A DNA stretch of 64,000 bases from Zavarzinella formosa DSM 19928. GTDB taxonomy: Bacteria; Planctomycetota; Planctomycetia; Gemmatales; Gemmataceae. The stretch lies in NCBI RefSeq assembly GCF_000255705.1, contig NZ_JH636443.1:149524-213523 (forward strand). Direction: 5' to 3'. The translations under genes and the position numbers were made by a program. Position 1 is the first letter of the stretch, and each line of letters opens with the position of its first letter. The notes beneath the pieces were generated by a model. That model saw nothing but the letters and a program-made list of their open reading frames with translations. It was not told the origin of the DNA and did no database searches. This document shows, one piece after another, positions 52,516-61,762 of this stretch.

Positions 52516-52726
52516 TCCCCGCGAAGGCAATCTCGCAACGAACCTGTTCCCCGTCTTCCGGCTCCCTGAATGCGATGACACACTCGGGGAGTCCGGCGTT
52601 TCGGCCTCAAACTCTTCAATCGCCATTTCCGCGGCTTCATTCTGATTTTTCCCCGCCGCCGGTCCGCCTTGTCCCATCTTGCCTGATCGGGTATAACCGC
52701 CACGCTCCCAGAGGTGTGATGCGGCC

Positions 52727-54751
52727 ATGAGAAATTTTCTGCGCGCTTTGAAACTCGCCCTTCCTTATCGCGGCAGGCTGGTGCTTTCGCTCGTCTGCGC
52801 CTTGTGTGCCGCCTTGCTGTGGGGGCTGAACTTCACGGCCGTCTATCCGGTCATGAAGGTGCTTGGCAGCAACATGAATCTGCAACAGTGGGTTGATGTT
52901 CGCATCGAACTCATCGAGCGGGACATCACCGAAAAAGACCGCGAAACGGACGAATTGAAGGCCCGGCAAACGGTGGTGGAGGGGTTTGGGCACGGCGAGG
53001 CCAGGGACAACGAACTGCACCGGCTCACCGACCGGCTCGACCGGGCCGAGAAACATCTTTCCGAATCCCGTTCCCGCCAGTGGCGTTACCAGCAATTGAA
53101 GCATCACGTCGTCCGGCACCTGCCGACGGGCCGGTTCAACACGCTGGCCCTGATTCTGTTGGTCGTGGTGATCGGGGTGGCCGTGAAGGGTGTGTTCGAG
53201 TTTTGCCAGGAATATCTCGTGGGCACCGTCACCAACCGGACCATCCTCGACTTCCGAAACGAGTTCTTCCGCAAGGCGATCCATCAGGACATGCGCCAAG
53301 TGCAGGAAGGCGGATCGGCCGATTTGATGTCCCGCTTCACCAACGACATGGAAATGACCGGCAACGGCATGAAGATCCTTTTCGGCCGGGTGGTGGCCGA
53401 GCCGTTGCGCGCCCTCGCGTGCATCTCCATTGCTTGCTGGATTAGCTGGCAGCTTACCCTGTTGTTCCTGTTTATTGTTCCGGCGGCCGTCATCATCATG
53501 ACGATGGCCAGCAAGAAGATGAAAAAGGCCTCCCGCAAACTCCTCGACAAAATGGGGAATATCTACCGCATCCTCCAGGAAACTTTCCAAGGTTTGCGGA
53601 TCGTCAAGGCGTTCACGATGGAACCCTACGAGCGACGGCGCTTCCACGATGCCGCCAAGGATTATGCGGAAAAGAACATGCGGGTGGTTCGCATCGACGC
53701 CCTGACCGGCCCGATGGTGGAAGTGACCGGTGTGTTTGCCGTTTGCGTGGCGCTGCTCGCCGGGGCCTATCTCGTGTTGAGCGGCGAGAAGCGTCTGTTC
53801 GGCATCCAGCTCACCGCCAACGTGATGGAAACAGAAACACTGTTGTGGCTGTACGCCCAACTCATCGGCATGGCCGATCCGGTGCGGAAGCTTTCCAGCG
53901 TGTACACGAAACTGCAATCGGCCGCCGCCGCGTGCGACCGGATTTACGGCGTCATGGATCGGGTGCCGCAGGTGCAATCCAATGCGGAGGGCATCAACCT
54001 CGAACGGCACTCCAAGGAAATTGAATTCCAGAACGTGTGCTTCTCGTACACGCCGGAAAAGCAGGTGTTGACCAACATTTGCCTGCGGGTGAAGGCCGGG
54101 GAGACCATCGCCATCGTCGGGGCCAACGGCAGCGGCAAATCCACTCTCCTAAACCTTCTGCCGCGCTTTTATGATCCCGACCACGGGTCGATCCTGATTG
54201 ATGGCATCGACATTCGCAAGGCCCAATTGCGGAGCCTCCGGAAACAGATTGCCCTCGTCTCGCAAGACCCGATTTTGTTTGACGACACAATCGGCCGGAA
54301 CATCAAGTACGGGAATCGCCGGGCCACCGCCGAACAAATTGAGGCGGCCGCGAAAAAGGCTTTTGCCCACGATTTCATCATGTCCAAGGGGGGATACGAC
54401 GCGAAGATCGGCGACCTCGGCGGCGCCCTCTCCGGCGGGGAGAAGCAGCGGATCGCCCTCGCGCGGGCCATCCTGCGTGATCCGAGCATTCTGGTGCTGG
54501 ACGAGTTCAGCAGCGCCATCGATCCCGTGTCGGACCGGCTGATTCATGATGCGCTGCAGGAATTCAAGAAGGGGCGAACGACCTTCTTCATCACCCACAA
54601 GATGCACACGGTTCAAATGGCCGACCGCATCGTGGTGCTGGACAGCCACGAACTGGTGGCCGTCGGCCTGCACCGGGATTTGGTCGGAACCTGTGCCGTT
54701 TACCGCGAACTGTACGAAGCCCAGATTCACCCGAAGTCCGAGGCGGCATGA
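52727..54751 (+). CDS. Type IV ABC exporter (MsbA-like lipid flippase), fused permease and ATPase
   Basis: A 674-residue half-transporter. Six membrane helices (to about residue 350) are followed by the ATPase with Walker A GANGSGKST, Q-loop LVSQDPIL, signature LSGGEKQRIALARAIL, Walker B ILVLDEFSSAID and H-loop FFITHK. Between the first and second helices there is an insertion of about 85 residues with charged, coiled-coil-like sequence (about 50-135), which would lie outside the cytoplasmic membrane. The ATG at 52727 follows GAGGTG. Its stop overlaps the start of the GT39 gene (ATGA). The context suggests lipid or lipid-linked glycan export; substrate not shown. Confidence 0.93.
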   Translation: MRNFLRALKLALPYRGRLVLSLVCALCAALLWGLNFTAVYPVMKVLGSNMNLQQWVDVRIELIERDITEKDRETDELKARQTVVEGFGHGEARDNELHRLTDRLDRAEKHLSESRSRQWRYQQLKHHVVRHLPTGRFNTLALILLVVVIGVAVKGVFEFCQEYLVGTVTNRTILDFRNEFFRKAIHQDMRQVQEGGSADLMSRFTNDMEMTGNGMKILFGRVVAEPLRALACISIACWISWQLTLLFLFIVPAAVIIMTMASKKMKKASRKLLDKMGNIYRILQETFQGLRIVKAFTMEPYERRRFHDAAKDYAEKNMRVVRIDALTGPMVEVTGVFAVCVALLAGAYLVLSGEKRLFGIQLTANVMETETLLWLYAQLIGMADPVRKLSSVYTKLQSAAAACDRIYGVMDRVPQVQSNAEGINLERHSKEIEFQNVCFSYTPEKQVLTNICLRVKAGETIAIVGANGSGKSTLLNLLPRFYDPDHGSILIDGIDIRKAQLRSLRKQIALVSQDPILFDDTIGRNIKYGNRRATAEQIEAAAKKAFAHDFIMSKGGYDAKIGDLGGALSGGEKQRIALARAILRDPSILVLDEFSSAIDPVSDRLIHDALQEFKKGRTTFFITHKMHTVQMADRIVVLDSHELVAVGLHRDLVGTCAVYRELYEAQIHPKSEAA

Positions 54752-56319
54752 ACAACCTCATCGAACTCGAAGCCCAAGACGCCGAAGCCGGAACGCAGCA
54801 ACATCAAGACAGGAATCGCGGCGGGTTTGGCTCGCCGCGTTCGCGGGCGGTTCTCTTGCCTTGTTTCTTCCTGTTGGTGCTGTGTCTCCTGCTGTTCGCC
54901 AATGGGTTGATGTCTCGAAGCCTCTGGGCCAGCCACGAGGCCCGCGCGGCCCAGAACGCCCAGACGATGCTGGACACGGGCGACTGGCTGCTTCCGCGAC
55001 TCTTCGACGGAACCGCCGAACTTCAAAAGCCGGCCGGGTTCTATTGGCTGGTGGCGGTTGTCGGGGGGGGTCGCGGCCATGTGGATGAAATCGCCGTCCG
55101 GTTTCCGGCCATTTTCGCCGGTGCCTTCACGGTCATGGCGGTTTGGTGGTGGCTTCGCCAGCAAGGTCGCCCGGTGGCCGGGTTGGTGGCCGGGGCGTGT
55201 CTGGCCTCGGCCGTCCATTTCACCGGCACTGCCCGCATCGGCCGGATCGACATTCCCCTGACGGCCGCCGTCACCGGCATGTTGCTCACGCTGCATCAGC
55301 CCGTTGGCAAGCGTCGATGGGTGCAAATCCTCGTTCCGGCCTTGTTCGGCACCTTCGCTCTGTTGTTGAAGGGGCCGATTGGCCTGGTGTTGGTCTCGGG
55401 CGTCTGGCTCTTGCATTGCTTCGCCCAATCAGGTGAGGCCGAATCCGCCCCGCCACGACGATTCCAAGATCGGATGAAACAGGTTTTCTCACCTAATCAC
55501 CTAATCACCTTGTCGCCTTGTTTTCTGGCGATCCTGTTCGCCGCTCCTTGGTTCATCGCCGTTCATCGGGCGACCGATGGCGAATTCTCGCGGGTCTTCT
55601 TCTGGTATCACCACATCAACCGGGCGTTTGGCGGGGCCGAGGCTCTTGGCTCGCATCCGTGGTGGTTCTACCTGCCCCGGCTGGCGCTGGACTTCCTGCC
55701 GTGGACGCCGCTGGCGTTGGTGGCGTTGTGGAAGTTGCCCCGGCGCGATGCCGCCGCCCGGTTCGGGCTGGACTGGCTGGTGGTGATGGTGATTGTCCTC
55801 AGTGCTTCCCGGTTCAAGCGGGCCGATTATCTTCTTCCGGCTTATCCGGGGCTGGCTATTGTCGTCGGTTGTTGGGCCGAGGGGTGGTATGCCTCGCGGA
55901 CCTTGAACGGACAGCGGCTCTGGCGAACCGCGTTTTTCGGTATGCTGGTGCTGATGCCGGTGGGATGGTTCGGGTTCGACCATTATGTGACCGCCAAGGA
56001 ACAAGCCTCGCGGGAAACGGAACCATTTGCCCGGCAAGTGCGGGAATTGTCCCCGGCTCCGGCGCCGGTGGTGATGTTCCGGGTCGAGAATCATTTGCTT
56101 GCCTACCAGTTGGGGCGGCCCGTCCGTACCCTGACCGGGTGGGGGGATTTGCTGGCCGAATGGCGGCATGATCCGGTGCTGGTCGTCGTGGTCCGCGAGG
56201 ACGAGGCGGCGACCTTGCGGGAACATTTGCCGTTCCCGACTGAAACGGTCGCCGACAGCCGGGCCGGTTCTCCCGCCGGGTCGTATCGCCCGATGGTCCT
56301 GATTCGCCGAACCCCGTGA
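54748..56319 (+). CDS. GT39-type (ArnT-like) membrane glycosyltransferase
   Basis: A 523-residue membrane protein with about 11 helices. The first external loop has SLWASHEARAAQNAQTML, carrying an acidic residue where ArnT and PMT-type enzymes have Asp/Glu, then AELQKPAGFYWL, the LxKPP-like motif. These enzymes transfer sugars from a polyprenyl-phosphate carrier to lipid A or protein. It overlaps the ABC gene by 4 bases and is followed 6 bases later by a GT2 gene, so the three form an operon. An internal octamer tandem repeat at 55489-55520 encodes part of one loop. Confidence 0.88.
   Translation: MNNLIELEAQDAEAGTQQHQDRNRGGFGSPRSRAVLLPCFFLLVLCLLLFANGLMSRSLWASHEARAAQNAQTMLDTGDWLLPRLFDGTAELQKPAGFYWLVAVVGGGRGHVDEIAVRFPAIFAGAFTVMAVWWWLRQQGRPVAGLVAGACLASAVHFTGTARIGRIDIPLTAAVTGMLLTLHQPVGKRRWVQILVPALFGTFALLLKGPIGLVLVSGVWLLHCFAQSGEAESAPPRRFQDRMKQVFSPNHLITLSPCFLAILFAAPWFIAVHRATDGEFSRVFFWYHHINRAFGGAEALGSHPWWFYLPRLALDFLPWTPLALVALWKLPRRDAAARFGLDWLVVMVIVLSASRFKRADYLLPAYPGLAIVVGCWAEGWYASRTLNGQRLWRTAFFGMLVLMPVGWFGFDHYVTAKEQASRETEPFARQVRELSPAPAPVVMFRVENHLLAYQLGRPVRTLTGWGDLLAEWRHDPVLVVVVREDEAATLREHLPFPTETVADSRAGSPAGSYRPMVLIRRTP
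55489..55520. repeat. Octamer tandem repeat inside the GT39 coding region
   Basis: TCACCTAA, TCACCTAA, TCACCTTG, TCGCCTTG run head to tail for 32 bases and encode SPNHLITLSPC in a loop between membrane helices. The repeat keeps the frame only in combination, since its unit of eight is not a multiple of three. Confidence 0.85.
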
Positions 56320-56325
56320 CCACGC

Positions 56326-57159
56326 ATGGCTGACACCGTCGAAGGGCTGACCGTCATCTTCCCCATGGCCCCCTCGGCCACGAACCTCGCGGACTCCCTG
56401 AGTCCGTGGCTCGGCGTTCTCAACAACACCGGCCGGCCGTATGAGGTGCTCCTCGTCGCCGATGGCATCACGGACGACTTGCGGGCGATCATCGAGAAAA
56501 TCACCTCCAAGCATCCCCGTGTGAAACTACTGGCGCTGGAAAAGCCGACCGGCTTCGGAGCCTGTATCCGTCTGGGGATTGCCGAGGCCAGCCAACCGCT
56601 GGTCTTCTATTCGGCCCTTGGGGGCGGTTGGAATCCCGCCGACTTGCCCCGGATGCTCAAGTCGATTGGCTTCAAAGACGAATACACCGGCCGGGTGGTG
56701 GAACTTGTGAACGGCCATCGGCGCGGCCTTCCCGAACCAAGCGGGCGAAAGAGGCGTCGCCGGGTGTTTGGCTTCCTTTTCCGAGTCTTGTATGGCATGT
56801 GGCCCGAACCTCACAAAGGTTACCTCGGACGGGCCGAGAGCCGCTATTGGTACCGGGCGAGGCTGCAATTCGGCCTGCGGATCGGGGACCCGAACAGCCG
56901 GTTCAAATTGTTCCATCGCAGGGTTCTTGAGCGAATCGTGATCCAATCGGACGGCGAATTCGTCCACACGGAGTTACTGGCAAAGGCCAATTTTCTCGAC
57001 ACGATGATGGATGAAATCGTTTTGGCCGACAAATGCGTCCCCGGCGAACTCCCGGACATGAGCGAAGATCGGAAGAAAGTCTTTTCCAATCCAAAGTTTA
57101 CGACGCCAACGACAACCCAAGCCGCCCCTCCGGCATCGCCAGAAATGACGACGGCCTGA
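56326..57159 (+). CDS. GT2-family glycosyltransferase
   Basis: A 277-residue GT-A fold enzyme. The N-terminus shows EGLTVIFPMAPSATNLADSL and PYEVLLVADGITDDLRAII, the usual GT2 nucleotide-sugar side, with HPRVKLLALEKPTGFGACIRLG next. The usual DxD is not clear: the segment is FYSALGGGWNPADLP. The C-terminal region has basic stretches but no strong membrane helix. It is last in the flippase/GT39/GT2 operon and may charge the polyprenyl carrier used by GT39, which is inference. Confidence 0.8.
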   Translation: MADTVEGLTVIFPMAPSATNLADSLSPWLGVLNNTGRPYEVLLVADGITDDLRAIIEKITSKHPRVKLLALEKPTGFGACIRLGIAEASQPLVFYSALGGGWNPADLPRMLKSIGFKDEYTGRVVELVNGHRRGLPEPSGRKRRRRVFGFLFRVLYGMWPEPHKGYLGRAESRYWYRARLQFGLRIGDPNSRFKLFHRRVLERIVIQSDGEFVHTELLAKANFLDTMMDEIVLADKCVPGELPDMSEDRKKVFSNPKFTTPTTTQAAPPASPEMTTA

Positions 57160-57251
57160 GCAAAAAAACTGGACACATTGGACACACAAAAAAGAAAAGA
57201 AAAGGCCCCTGGTATCTGCTAAAGGATAAGTGGCGGGAAAATGCGCAGGTT

Positions 57252-57452
57252 TTGGCGAGCCGAACTTCGTGAGTTTTTATCTTGGCGAGCCGAGCAGCGT
57301 AAGCTGCCGGGTGGCTTCCGGCGGGAAAAACGCTTGAGCCACGGGTCGGAGTCAGGCAGATTTGGGTTGGAGTGTCAGCCCGCCGGGAGCCACCCGGCAG
57401 CTTACGCTGCTCGGCTCGCCAAGATAAAAACTCACGAAGTTCGGCTCGCCAA
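57252..57452. repeat. 74-bp near-perfect inverted repeat element
   Basis: 57252-57325 and 57379-57452 are reverse complements with one mismatch, separated by 53 bases. Each arm contains two copies of the half-unit TTGGCGAGCCGA plus a GCAGC-GTAA-GCTGC hairpin (GNRA-type loop as RNA). A further copy of the half-unit is at about 57482-57495. There is no ORF inside. It fills most of the gap 57160-57661; the remainder (57160-57251 and 57500-57661) shows nothing I can name. Probably a MITE- or REP-like element. Confidence 0.9.
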
Positions 57453-57661
57453 GGCCTAAACTCCGACAAACCGGCGGTTGTTCGGCTCGCCAAGAACTAA
57501 AATCGCAGATTGCCGAAAACCGAAGCATGGATTGCAACATCCTAAGACAACTGTTGGCGGCGCGGGAATTGCACTGATCTCGCTGGCGATTGATTCGGCA
57601 TGATGGAATGCCGTATTGCCTAGAAAACGTGAAGAAAGTGCTGCAATAGTAGGCAGCTAAC

Positions 57662-59131
57662 ATGATTTCTCTCTCCAATAGTCCCGTGAAGTCTGATTTG
57701 CTCGCCGGATACCCCTTGGGATTGGCGTTCGACGAGATGTTTGAACGCGACCACACGGTTCGGCCGCATTATGAGCCGCTTTTCCGCAAGCTCGCTTCCT
57801 TGAGTCCGGAGGAGTTTCGCCGTCGCAAGGGGATGACCGATCTCTCCATGCTGCAAGATGGCGTGGGCTTCACGGTCTACCGGCAGGAAGAGGGCATCGA
57901 GCGGATCTGGCCGATGGACCCGATCCCGCGGATCATTCCCGCCAAGGAATGGGCTCATATTGAACGCGGGCTGGTGCAACGACTTGAAGCCCTGAACCTC
58001 TTCCTCAAGGACATTTATAACGACCAAAAGATTCTCCGGGACAAGCTGATCGACCCCCGGCTGATCTTCGAGGGAACGTATTTCCGGCGAGAGTTCGTCG
58101 GGGCGAAGGTTCCCAGGGATATTTACATCCATGTGTGCGGGTCGGACCTGATTCGGGCGGCCGACGGCACCTATTGCGTGTTGGAAGACAACGGCCGGAC
58201 GCCCTCTGGCGTGAGCTACATGCTCACCAACAGACAAGTGTTGAAGCGAGTGTTTCCGCAATTGTTCGAGGGATATGATGTCCGCACCACCGACGATTAC
58301 CCGGCCGCCCTGCTCGACGTGCTTCGATACATTTCTCCGGTACGTCACGCGGACACAACTTGCGTATTGCTTAGTCCCGGCATCTTCAACTCGGCGTACT
58401 TCGAGCATAGTTTTCTTGCCCAGCGGATGGGCATCGAACTGGTGGAAGGGCGCGATCTGGTGATCGACAACAACCGGGTGTTCATGCGAACGACCCGGGG
58501 GCTCACCCGCGTGGACGTGATCTACCGCCGGATCGACGATGACTTCATCGACCCGGTCACTTTCCGTTCCGAAAGCATCCTCGGCGTGCCGGGTCTGGTG
58601 AACGCTTACCGGGCCGGGAATATCGCGCTGGCCAACGGCATCGGCACCGGCATCGCGGACGACAAGGGGATTTATCCCTTCGTCCCGGACATGATCAAGT
58701 ATTATCTCAAGCAAGACCCGATCTTGCCGAATGTGGAAACCTATCGGCCGCTTGTTCCCTCGCAACGCGACCACGTCCTCAAGAATCTTGACAAACTTGT
58801 CGTGAAGTGCGTCAACGAGTCCGGCGGTTATGGCATGTTGATCGGGCCGCATTCCACCGCCGCCCAGCGGGAGGAATTCCGGGCCGCGATTCTGGCCAAC
58901 CCGCGAGACTACATCGCCCAGCCGACGATCCAGCTTTCCACGCACCCGACGTTCGTGGACGGCAAGATCGAAGGCCGGCACGTCGATCTCCGGCCGTTCA
59001 TCCTGTGCGGCGAAAAGATCACCATCGTGCCCGGCGCCCTCACCCGCGTGGCCCTGCCGAAGGGGTCGCTGGTGGTGAACTCCTCGCAAGGGGGCGGAAG
59101 CAAGGACACTTGGGTGCTGGCCGAGGAATAA
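57662..59131 (+). CDS. Circularly permuted type 2 ATP-grasp protein
   Basis: A 489-residue cytoplasmic enzyme of the CP-ATP-grasp family, expected to form amide bonds by an acyl-phosphate route. Typical blocks are [19 protein letters not shown] near residue 37, [46 protein letters not shown] and [20 protein letters not shown]; the Gly-rich end [20 protein letters not shown] is also typical. It is the first of the ATP-grasp/alpha-E/transglutaminase trio, 76 bases before the alpha-E gene. The ribosome binding site is weak (TAGGCAG). Confidence 0.92.
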   Translation: MISLSNSPVKSDLLAGYPLGLAFDEMFERDHTVRPHYEPLFRKLASLSPEEFRRRKGMTDLSMLQDGVGFTVYRQEEGIERIWPMDPIPRIIPAKEWAHIERGLVQRLEALNLFLKDIYNDQKILRDKLIDPRLIFEGTYFRREFVGAKVPRDIYIHVCGSDLIRAADGTYCVLEDNGRTPSGVSYMLTNRQVLKRVFPQLFEGYDVRTTDDYPAALLDVLRYISPVRHADTTCVLLSPGIFNSAYFEHSFLAQRMGIELVEGRDLVIDNNRVFMRTTRGLTRVDVIYRRIDDDFIDPVTFRSESILGVPGLVNAYRAGNIALANGIGTGIADDKGIYPFVPDMIKYYLKQDPILPNVETYRPLVPSQRDHVLKNLDKLVVKCVNESGGYGMLIGPHSTAAQREEFRAAILANPRDYIAQPTIQLSTHPTFVDGKIEGRHVDLRPFILCGEKITIVPGALTRVALPKGSLVVNSSQGGGSKDTWVLAEE

Positions 59132-59207
59132 CGGCGTCACGCCGTTTCCCCGGCCGCAGGCACCCCGCGAAAAATCCAGATACCTCTCTACCGGAAATTG
59201 TCGCCGT

Positions 59208-60176
59208 ATGTTGAGCCGCGTTGCCGATGCCTTGTTCTGGATGAGCCGTTACATCGAACGGTCGGAGCATGTCGCGCGCATGCTCGATGTCAGCTTTAAC
59301 CTGGAACTCGACCTGAGCGCTGTCGTTCCCGGAAGCTATGACCTGCACTGGATGGGCTTGCTCAACGCCATGCAGCAACCGGCGAGCGTGGTCGAACGTT
59401 ATCCGGACTCAAGCCGGCGCGATGCCCTGATGCAGTGGTTCACCTTCGACGGGAACAATCCCCACAGCATCAGCTCTTGCGTGACCCGGTCGCGGGCGAA
59501 CGCCCGCGGCGTGCGGGGAAGCATCCCCAACGAGGTATGGAAGGAACTGAACAAGCTCTACTGGCAGTTGCGGGACGAGGACTTCAAGAAACGGGCCACC
59601 GAGTCGCCGAGCGAATATTACGGGGCGGTCGAGGAGGGAAGCCATGCGGTGCAGGGCATGTGCGACGCCCTGATGGCCCACGACGAGGGCTGGCAGTTCA
59701 TCCAGCTTGGCAAGTTTCTGGAACGCTTCTTCATCACCGTGCGGTTTGTGGATGTCCACAACGAACTGTTGCGAGAACTGACCGACCCGGCCGATTTGCC
59801 GCTGGCGAATTTGCACTGGGCCGGCGTGTTGCGGTGTTGCGCCGGGTATCATGCCTACCAGCGAATGCACGTCGGCCGGGTGGAACCGGGCCGGGTGCTG
59901 GATCTGTTGTTGTTGAATCCCGGCGTGCCCCGCTCCGCGAGGTTCTGCCTGGAGGCCGCGTTGAAATCCCTCGCCGATATGTACGGCGAAGGGTTGTCGA
60001 GACGCCGGACGGAAAGCAAGTGCGAGCGGTTGCTCGGCAAGGCCCTCAGCGACCTGCGCTACGCGGACCTCAACGCCCTCGCCGCCACCACCGACGGCCT
60101 CCATATTTTCCTGACCGATCTGCTTGACCGATGCACCGAGGCCAGCCTCGCGTTGCAGGAGATGTACTCTGTTTGA
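59208..60176 (+). CDS. Alpha-E domain protein
   Basis: A 322-residue all-helical protein. It starts LSRVADALFWMSRYIERSEHVARML, the hallmark of the alpha-E (DUF403) family, and continues with regular helices such as SCVTRSRANARGVRG. Alpha-E proteins always accompany CP-ATP-grasp enzymes and transglutaminases and are thought to act with them; the chemistry is unproven. The stop at 60176 adjoins the heptamer inverted repeat at 60177. Confidence 0.93.
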   Translation: MLSRVADALFWMSRYIERSEHVARMLDVSFNLELDLSAVVPGSYDLHWMGLLNAMQQPASVVERYPDSSRRDALMQWFTFDGNNPHSISSCVTRSRANARGVRGSIPNEVWKELNKLYWQLRDEDFKKRATESPSEYYGAVEEGSHAVQGMCDALMAHDEGWQFIQLGKFLERFFITVRFVDVHNELLRELTDPADLPLANLHWAGVLRCCAGYHAYQRMHVGRVEPGRVLDLLLLNPGVPRSARFCLEAALKSLADMYGEGLSRRRTESKCERLLGKALSDLRYADLNALAATTDGLHIFLTDLLDRCTEASLALQEMYSV

Positions 60177-60293
60177 AAGGATGAGGGATGAGGGATGAAG
60201 GATGAAAGGAAGAACAAACCTGATTGATGGCGTCGTGGCTCGCCTCGTATCCGGGTTTTTCCTTTCATCCTTCATCCTTCATCCCTCATCCTT
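60177..60293. repeat. Heptamer inverted repeat between alpha-E and transglutaminase genes
   Basis: 60177-60211 and 60259-60293 are reverse complements with one mismatch over 35 bases; units are GGATGAA and GGATGAG. The loop is 47 bases without an ORF. Same family as 1316-1414. Confidence 0.88.
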
Positions 60294-60350
60294 GCGAAGC
60301 GCCCTTGTCCCCGAAGCTCTCACGATCAACCCCCGGCGGGCGGAGATCAG

Positions 60351-61376
60351 ATGATCCTTGAAATTCAGCATGAAACCCGGGTGGAATACCCGTCGGCCGT
60401 GTCGGAAGCGTTCACCGAACTTCGCATGGAGCCGACGAGCGACGCCCATCAGAGTTGCCGGTCGTTCCACTTGCGAATCAGCCCGAACGTCGAGACGCAC
60501 CGTTATCAGGACGGGTTCGGCAACCGGGTGCATCACATCAACATCCTGCCGCCGCATCAGGTGGTCACCATCCTCTCGGCCAGCGTGGTGGAGACGCATC
60601 CTCGCGGCATCGACCTCGCCAGTTGCCCGGCCAGGTTCCCTTTGTCCGAGGACGAATTGCCGCTGGAGGCGATCGCGTTTTCCTCCTTCCACGGCCCGGT
60701 CCGGCCGACGGATTTGCTCAAGCCCGCCCTGAACGAACTGGCGCCGAAAGAAGGCGACAATCTCGGCGAACTGGTGGCGACGATCTCCGCTTACATCAAA
60801 ACGAAATACAAATACGCCCCGGCGGTGACGGCCGCCAGTTCCCCGATTGACGACGTGCTGACGCACGGCATGGGCGTCTGCCAGGACTTCGCCCACCTGA
60901 TGATCGCCATCCTGCGGTCCTTCGGCCTCCCCGCCCGCTATGTCAGCGGCTATATCCACCGGCCGGGGAAGGAATCGCAGAGCCATGCGTGGGTGGAAAT
61001 CTGGCTGCCGACGCTCGGCTGGGTGGGCGTGGACCCGACCAACAACACCATCGTGAACGATCACTTCGTCCGCGTGGCCATCGGCCGGGACTTCACGGAC
61101 GTGCCGCCGAACAAGGGAATTTACCGGGGCGGGGCGAACCAGAAGATATCCGTGCGGGTGGAAAGCCGCCAGCTTGACCGCGCCCCGCCGCTGGCCTGGC
61201 ACGAACAACTGGCCCCCCTGAAAGTCCCCCTGCGGGCGCTGGTCTCCCGCGAGGGGATCTACGCCCCGTCCAATGTGCTGGAGATGGAGCAGCAGCAACA
61301 ACAGCAACTCGACTTCCAGCATCAGAACCAGATGGATGTGCGGCAGCAACAACAGCAACAACAGCAACAGCAGTAA
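60351..61376 (+). CDS. Transglutaminase-family protein with polyglutamine tail
   Basis: A 341-residue protein. An N-terminal beta domain (1-130) is followed by the transglutaminase/cysteine-protease core with HGMGVCQDFAHL (Cys 177), SHAWVEIW (His 212) and GVDPTNN (Asp 228). The last 28 residues are two Gln runs (six at 314-319, ten at 332-341) around a short FQHQNQMDV stretch, encoded by mixed CAA and CAG codons. ATG 60351 follows GGAGATCAG. It is the third gene of the ATP-grasp/alpha-E trio, and a strong hairpin follows its stop. The role is predicted to be making or remodelling peptide-like bonds. Confidence 0.9.
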   Translation: MILEIQHETRVEYPSAVSEAFTELRMEPTSDAHQSCRSFHLRISPNVETHRYQDGFGNRVHHINILPPHQVVTILSASVVETHPRGIDLASCPARFPLSEDELPLEAIAFSSFHGPVRPTDLLKPALNELAPKEGDNLGELVATISAYIKTKYKYAPAVTAASSPIDDVLTHGMGVCQDFAHLMIAILRSFGLPARYVSGYIHRPGKESQSHAWVEIWLPTLGWVGVDPTNNTIVNDHFVRVAIGRDFTDVPPNKGIYRGGANQKISVRVESRQLDRAPPLAWHEQLAPLKVPLRALVSREGIYAPSNVLEMEQQQQQQLDFQHQNQMDVRQQQQQQQQQQ

Positions 61377-61403
61377 TGGCGAGGCTTTCAAAGTCATTCA
61401 TCC

Positions 61404-61464
61404 AAAGTCCGTCAACAGAAGGAGCCGGGTCGAATGACCCGGCTCCTTCTGTTGCACGGACTTT
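61404..61464. terminator. Long hairpin, likely bidirectional terminator
   Basis: 61404-61431 pairs with 61436-61464 over about 28 bases with one bulge, followed by TTTATT on the plus side and AAAGT runs on the other. It lies between the transglutaminase gene and the convergent lipoprotein gene and could stop both. Confidence 0.75.
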
Positions 61465-61582
61465 ATTGAGGCCCCGCCCCTTCCGACGATGTCATAAAAC
61501 TCGGCAAATTCGGAGATGCGCGGGTGCATCACAAACTGATGCCCGGAGAAAAGTGCATCAGTCGAACTTGGCGATCAAGGTT

Positions 61583-61762
61583 CTATTTGCCCGGAGCCGG
61601 GGCGACGGCCTTCTCCTGTGTCACAGTGCCATTGGATTTAGTATCGCCGACCAGCTTGGGCTCGCCAGTCGCTGTTGGCATTGTCACAGTCGCTTTTTCA
61701 CTGCAACCAATGGCGCCTGCCATCACCGCCGCGAACATCGTAAACACAAAGACATTCTTCAT
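61583..61762 (-). CDS. Very small lipoprotein
   Basis: A 59-residue protein: signal helix (NVFVFTMFAAVMAGAIGC), lipobox Cys at about residue 20, then a short polar tail with TVTQEKAVAPAPGK. ATG 61762 was chosen over a TTG four codons upstream. Such short lipoproteins are common in planctomycetes; function unknown. The weak ribosome binding site lowers certainty. Confidence 0.65.
   Translation of the reverse strand: MKNVFVFTMFAAVMAGAIGCSEKATVTMPTATGEPKLVGDTKSNGTVTQEKAVAPAPGK

Noticed and set aside
52637-54010. Long minus-strand frame opposite the ABC transporter
   Set aside because: The plus strand encodes full Walker A, signature and Walker B motifs; the antisense product is His/Gln/Gly-rich noise.
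61093-61401. Minus-strand frame with a leucine-rich run over the polyglutamine tail
   Set aside because: It is the antisense of the CAG/CAA repeat and of the transglutaminase coding region.
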